A stretch of DNA of 10,406 bases from Gonium pectorale (taxonomy: Eukaryota > Chlorophyta > Chlorophyceae > Chlamydomonadales > Volvocaceae): contig LSYV01000036.1 of NCBI GenBank assembly GCA_001584585.1, positions 400,074-410,479 on the forward strand, read 5' to 3'. A program made the translations under genes and the position numbers. Below, piece by piece: positions 7,601 to 10,406 of this stretch (position 1 is the first letter of the stretch; every line of letters starts with the position of its first letter). A model generated the notes under the pieces. It worked only from the letters and a program-made list of their open reading frames with translations, did no database searches and was not told where the DNA came from.

Positions 7601-8158
7601 ATGCGCGCGTCTCGGTCGTCTCCAGCCCCCGCCCACACGCACGCACCCCGCCAGCGATTACGGGCCCTGCCGTTGCGCCAGGCAGCCACGCACTCCCGAG
7701 CGCAACGGCAGGGCCCCGTGTAACCCGCGCAAACTTACTATGAGCGAACAAACGAGGCAAACGCAGAGTAAGCCGTAGAGCAAGGCACCGAGCACGTTGA
7801 TTGTGGCCTCAGAGAGCGGCATGGCGGCAACGGCGTCGCCGGCCGCAGCTCCTTGCAAGGCCAGGGCCAGGCCTACTCCCAGGACCGTCCGCAGCTCCCG
7901 ACCGAGTCGGGGCCCTGAGGCCCCAGCTTCTGCACCGTCATGAAAAAAGAGAAACCTGCAGAGAAAGAGGGAGCCCGCCTCTACGGCCATGCACGTGTCA
8001 TGCTGCGGCAGCGGCTCGGCTGAGTGGGCCACGTGCTGAAAGGGCCCCGCCCAGGGCGCACCCCACATCGCCGGGGGGAGGGCGATGGCGGCGGGTGCTG
8101 CCGCGGCGCGCCATGGGTGGTTGCCACCACAGCAGCCGTCCGCTGGTCGCGATGGCAT
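4626..8158 (-). CDS. DUF1517 (PF07466) family protein, FLAP1-like, predicted chloroplast membrane protein; eight-exon gene model
   Basis: Proposed exons in coding order: 8158-8062, 7929-7739, 7543-7430, 6919-6875, 6353-6272, 5951-5792, 5632-5245, 4694-4626, giving about 381 residues and a TAG stop. All junction phases agree (1, 0, 0, 0, 1, 2, 0). Family features seen in order: a helix LQVVLMGGGAEARAELQ, a second helix LLRETLLTLLQRSEEVSYG, an acidic region with AERELLRWSLEEQARA, a beta strand VVVTVMLVARGLRLLP, a late motif QLEVVWAPK (family consensus roughly LEVLWTPQ), and a short tail ending SLSWRQLQLSHQEFQTTL. In known members this tail directly follows the W-(T/A)-P motif and ends the protein. 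Ahead of the domain are two hydrophobic segments. The Arabidopsis member FLAP1 is a chloroplast membrane protein affecting non-photochemical quenching in fluctuating light; the role here is inferred from family only. The usual Gly-rich stretch before the domain is missing. The domain is secure; the first two exons are tentative. The family call is from remembered consensus, not a search. Confidence 0.8.
5202..5239. repeat. 19-base tandem duplication beside a splice donor
   Basis: Two copies of CGTACCACTTACGAGCCAA-type sequence (5202-5220 and 5221-5239) differ at two positions. On the minus strand they lie directly after the exon 7 donor, within the last intron of the DUF1517 gene. Confidence 0.85.
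5245..5632 (-). CDS. DUF1517 gene, exon 7: core of the domain
   Basis: This 388-base exon has the most diagnostic block: EDTVVVTVMLVARGLRLLP, an insert of Pro and Gly, then TPEELCEGLLSFGKLRVDD and LLQLEVVWAPK. It corresponds to the family's YIVVTLLVA-x-G-x-L-x-LP strand, the helix with aL-x-x-L, and the LEVLWTPQ motif. The insert MWAPAGPQRGGGGSGRH and the Ser/Ala-rich stretch before the strand are longer than I expect for the family. Acceptors starting the exon at 5632, 5611 and 5602 all preserve phase 2, so the first few residues are uncertain. The donor is AAG|GTGGGT, phase 0. Confidence 0.9.
5792..5951 (-). CDS. DUF1517 gene, exon 6
   Basis: Starts at CCCAAG|AG, so that the codon split with exon 5 becomes GAG (Glu). 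It encodes ETLLTLLQRSEEVSYG, a short acidic loop, then AERELLRWSLEEQARAGYVV. The last part matches the family block near AE-x-x-FN-x-L-S-x-EERSKF, though the Phe-Asn and Lys-Phe pairs are replaced. It ends in phase 2 (AC) at a GTGAGC donor. Confidence 0.88.
6234..6261. repeat. Four copies of the 7-mer CCCGCCA/C
   Basis: A heptamer repeat within intron 5 of the DUF1517 gene, a few bases downstream of its donor. Confidence 0.8.
6272..6353 (-). CDS. DUF1517 gene, exon 5
   Basis: Begins at CTGCAG|GCC and encodes ARLAALQADADK through ARHKLLR, then one base (phase 1) before a GTGCGG donor. It continues the helix of exon 4 and leads into the ETLLTLLQR helix of exon 6, as in family members (roughly DLNRIAETADT...ALLRHPEY). 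Two other acceptors upstream, giving starts at 6380 and 6467, are also in phase 0 and free of stops. The first adds 9 residues, the second 38. The chosen one gives the family's normal spacing. Confidence 0.85.
6875..6919 (-). CDS. DUF1517 gene, exon 4 (45-base mini-exon)
   Basis: Fifteen codons, VVLMGGGAEARAELQ, lie between a GGTTGCAG acceptor and a GTGCGC donor, phase 0 on both sides. Joined to exon 3 it makes RLQVVLMGGGAEARAELQ, which resembles the first DUF1517 helix (family pattern roughly KLQVALLGSARELQ). An exon this short would be missed by an ORF scan; the match to the family on both sides is what supports it. Confidence 0.85.
7430..7543 (-). CDS. DUF1517 gene, exon 3: linker into the domain
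   Basis: The 38 codons run from YLSYSTNPMLHNAADSAAHP to LPLHVAARLQ, ending at a GTGAGC donor. The start is chosen at CCGCAG|TAC because it is in phase 0 with the preceding donor and has a CTGAC branch-point-like motif upstream. A TGCAG acceptor at 7593 looks stronger but would be out of phase with exon 2. A GAG|ATG acceptor giving a start at 7579 is in phase but weak. The final residues lead directly into the LQV helix of DUF1517. Confidence 0.75.
7660..7719 (-). repeat. Intronic hairpin (inverted repeat)
   Basis: The arm GGGCCCTGCCGTTGCGC at 7662-7678 is perfectly complementary to 7700-7716, with a 21-base spacer. With a one-base bulge the pairing extends to 7660 and 7719. It lies in intron 2 of the DUF1517 gene, starting 18 bases after the GTAAGT donor. 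Confidence 0.85.
7739..7929 (-). CDS. DUF1517 gene, exon 2: signal-like and membrane segments
   Basis: After the GGTGCAG acceptor, preceded by a pyrimidine run, the exon encodes RELRTVLGVGLALALQGAA followed by GDAVAAM. This looks like a hydrophobic core with an A-x-A cleavage-like end. A second hydrophobic helix, LGALLYGLLCVCLVCSLI, follows. It ends in phase 0 at a perfect GTAAGT donor (7738-7733). An alternative acceptor, TTTCTCTGCAG, would start the exon at 7955 and add FLFFHDGAE, in phase 2. The coding frame is clear from G/C-rich third positions and the membrane pattern. Attachment to the DUF1517 exons rests on phase, spacing and orientation. Confidence 0.65.
8062..8158 (-). CDS. DUF1517 gene, exon 1 (tentative start)
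   Basis: The ATG at 8158-8156 opens 32 codons rich in Ala, Pro and Arg (including HPWRAAAAPAAIALPPAMW), which would suit an organelle-targeting peptide. The exon ends in phase 1 at a GTGCGC donor (8061-8056), matching the phase of the acceptor at 7930. The frame stays open upstream to 8311, so a farther start or another 5' exon is possible. An alternative pairing uses donor GTGGGG (AT|GTGGGG, phase 2) with the acceptor at 7956. No TATA box or other promoter element was recognised just upstream. Confidence 0.35.
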
Positions 8159-10406
8159 TGGGGTCAACGACAATAGACAGCAGAGGGAGCTTGGGGTAAG
8201 ATGTCGTACATAAGGTGTGAGGCTAGGCTTCAGCTGTTGGGGATTGGTGTACCGGTGGGCGCGCCAACCCTCAGGCCCGCTTTGTGGGCGGAGTTCCCCG
8301 AGGCGTGGCACAAGGAGGGTTATGTGGGAGGAAACCAGGTGGGGCTGCCGGGCCGCATTGTGCAGTTTTACCCGCTATGATTGCCGCGACGCATCGTGTG
8401 GGTCGCTACAGCATAAACCGTGTCGTCGCACATTGCAGGTTAGTCGCTCTTGACGGCATTATTGCATTACCCGTTTCTGCCTTCATCCGCACCCCAGCTG
8501 GTTGGCACCTACCCGCGCGGGCCTCAGCGGCCTCGGGCGTCTTCGTCGCAGCTGTCTGCTCCCCATAAGATGACGCTGATCGCCTGATAGCAGCCGTGGA
8601 GCAGCCGGAGTGGAACTGATGCGTGTTATCCCAGCGCGACCGCAACGGTGCCGCGCATGGCGAGTAATTTCTAGCCCTCCATGTCACCGCGCCTGAACTA
8701 CTTAGCCGCATTATTGTAAAGATGGCTGAGCGGCTTATTCAGGGATGCGCAGGGCGTTCCCGGCAGGTTTAAGGCTTTCACTCGAATGCCGACTTCTAAA
8801 TGAACTTAAACGCCCTGCCGTTGTATGATTGCATGCTCAACGCGGAAGCTTGCGAATAATCCACAAAACCGCCTAGCAACCGTACTTCTTTGGCTGTACC
8901 GGTACACGCCGTGTTAGTCGTTCAGGCCGTTTTCGCGCTCTCATGCAGGACGGAGGGAGCGGCAGGAGCGGGGAAGTGGCAGGAGCGAGGGTGCGGTTCG
9001 TGCATGGCGTGCAACTCTATCGGGGCTCATGCATGCGGCCGCATCAAAATGTTTGGGGGGCGGGACGAACGGCACACGTCTTGCTCTGTACCCGCCCACC
9101 CTACCGGAAACGTCGCGCCTTCGGGTGTGTATGGCCGTACAGGTGGGCTTCCTCTTTCTTTGCAGATTCCCTTAGCCTTGCTCCCGGCGTCCGGCGGGGT
9201 TACATTGGGTTACCCCGGGCTTGAGGGCGTTGCCAGAAGCCCGCTCCAGCGGGATGGCACCAGCACTTGTCGCCCTCCCGCCTAAGCTGGCGAGCACCGT
9301 CGGGCGTCCCGACCAGAACATGGAAGTTCACGTTCATGTTCAGGCGCCCTGCAACTACTCAGTGTGTGCGAGACGCCGAGACCAGCACAACCGGGGCCGG
9401 TCCTGTCCGTCTTCCAGACGTCTCCAGAGGAGGGGCATGCGGTACCCGGCTCGAGCCTGCTCGAACGAGTGCCAAGACCCGAGCGAGTTCCCATCTTACC
9501 AAGAGTGTGGGCGGCAGCGAACCACCACTACCCTGCACCAGTACCTTCACACGCGTGCTCCCCAGGCCGGCGTGGATCAAACCGGTTCGTACGCCGGCCG
9601 CACTGCGAGAGTGTCCATCGAGACCATCGTGTTTTTACGAGATGCCCGGACCTGGATGCAATGCCGGATCCCGCCTTCCGGCTTTTGCTATCAGGTCGTA
9701 CCGAATCCCACTGCAGTATGTCCGTAGAGGCTGCCTTCCCCGTTTCTGGTTCTCTTTTTTACTGCAGACAACACCCACGCCCGAATCGGCGCATGCACTC
9801 GAGGCTGCGAAATGGAAACAACGGGCCTCAGGCACAAGCGCGCCGCTGGGCTAAACTCACGTTCCACCACACCGGAAATGTTCATAGCGGATGATTTCTT
9901 CCCAGTGGGCCCACGGAGAGGCACGGAGCCGATTCGGCCTAGTTCTGAGTTGTACCCCCGGACAAACAGGCGCACACGGACTCTTGTTCCCGTCCGTACA
10001 AAACAAATATGGAAACCCGCGGTCATGGCCCCAAGTTACCTTGCGGGGCTGCGCGCACGTGTACGGCATGCACTGGCGCAGTCCGTACGGAGCACGCCAG
10101 CTAGTACGAACGGCATGCCTTTGTTCCTCACACGCCTCCGATCCGCAGCTACGGCAGCTTCGTGCGTGCACGAGTTCCCTCCGTCCCCTGGGGCTGAATA
10201 TCAGCGGCGGGGAGAGAACCACACACGCTACGCTACGCATGCGATGCACCGCAACTGAAGGTTCCATCAGTGGCCTCCGAGCGAGCCACGGTCCCAGCTA
10301 GCCCTTGTCCCGAGTGCGGAATGCCGTGGCAGGCGCACGCGCTTAGACGGGAGTTAAGATGTGCCGGTATTGCCAGCTGGATGGGGGCCCCTTTGCACAC
10401 AGTGAC
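8159..10406. other. No supported gene; presumed upstream region of the DUF1517 gene
   Basis: No reading frame here shows biased codons or a domain I know. The part next to 8158 should hold the promoter and 5' leader of the DUF1517 gene, but no TATA box was recognised there. Plus-strand acceptor-like tracts end at 9165 (CTTTCTTTGCAG) and 9767 (TTTTTTACTGCAG) and might border exons of a plus-strand gene. Between about 9286 and 9727 all three plus frames are open at once, so openness says little. The inverted repeat at 8749-8820 is the main structure. Confidence 0.4.
8749..8820. repeat. Imperfect inverted repeat with two competing left arms
   Basis: GCAGGGCGTT (8749-8758) pairs with AACGCCCTGC (8809-8818). 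CGGCAGGTTTAAG (8761-8773) also pairs with the same right side, CTTAAA-CGC-CCTGCCG (8805-8820), if three bases bulge. It lies in a locally less GC-rich stretch (about 8700-8880). Confidence 0.6.

Noticed and set aside
7444..7689. Minus-strand frame starting at the TGCAG acceptor at 7593 as the full start of exon 3
   Set aside because: This strong-looking acceptor is out of phase with the GTAAGT donor of exon 2: phase 0 reading meets a TGA within seven codons.
8716..8800. Possible tRNA-Leu/Ser gene on the plus strand
   Set aside because: An A-box and a weak B-box are present, but the T arm and acceptor stem do not pair, so it is not a functional tRNA gene.
9166..9894. Plus-strand ORFs of 168-195 codons
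   Set aside because: All three plus frames are open together over the same stretch and none has a motif or biased codons; the acceptor-like tracts alone are not enough.

Overview
The window looks like nuclear DNA of a eukaryote, most likely a chlorophycean green alga of the Chlamydomonas/Volvox kind. The whole window is GC-rich. Its coding pieces are short exons with strongly G/C-ending codons, separated by introns of about 130-550 bases with GTGAGC/GTGCGC/GTGGGT donors and pyrimidine-rich CAG acceptors. GT, ACC and CCCGCCA microsatellites lie between them. No long ORF is a gene by itself; the genes appear only when exon phases are joined. I see no bacterial operon structure, CRISPR array, rRNA gene or convincing tRNA gene.

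Main gene (minus strand, about 8158 to 4626): I assemble an eight-exon gene of about 381 residues, with every junction in phase, that encodes a DUF1517-family protein (PF07466). This family includes cyanobacterial proteins and the plant chloroplast-membrane protein FLAP1. The DUF1517 part (exons 3-8) is well supported. The N-terminus (exons 1-2), which should carry the plastid-targeting and membrane region, is less certain.

Second gene (minus strand, 2734 to about 2090, possibly starting near 3302): one clear exon encodes a cysteine-rich membrane protein I do not recognise. It can be joined in phase to a downstream exon, but the joined frame meets a TGA after four codons and then continues with coding-like, hydrophobic sequence. 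The TGA may be a true stop, a recoded codon, or a disabling change.

The remaining stretches (1-2089, 2735-4625 and 8159-10406) contain no gene I can support. They hold simple repeats, a diverged tandem duplication at 1-210, palindrome-rich DNA at about 238-400, a G-rich purine tract at about 2749-2820 and an imperfect inverted repeat at 8749-8820. An intronic hairpin with a perfect 17-bp stem lies in intron 2 of the main gene.
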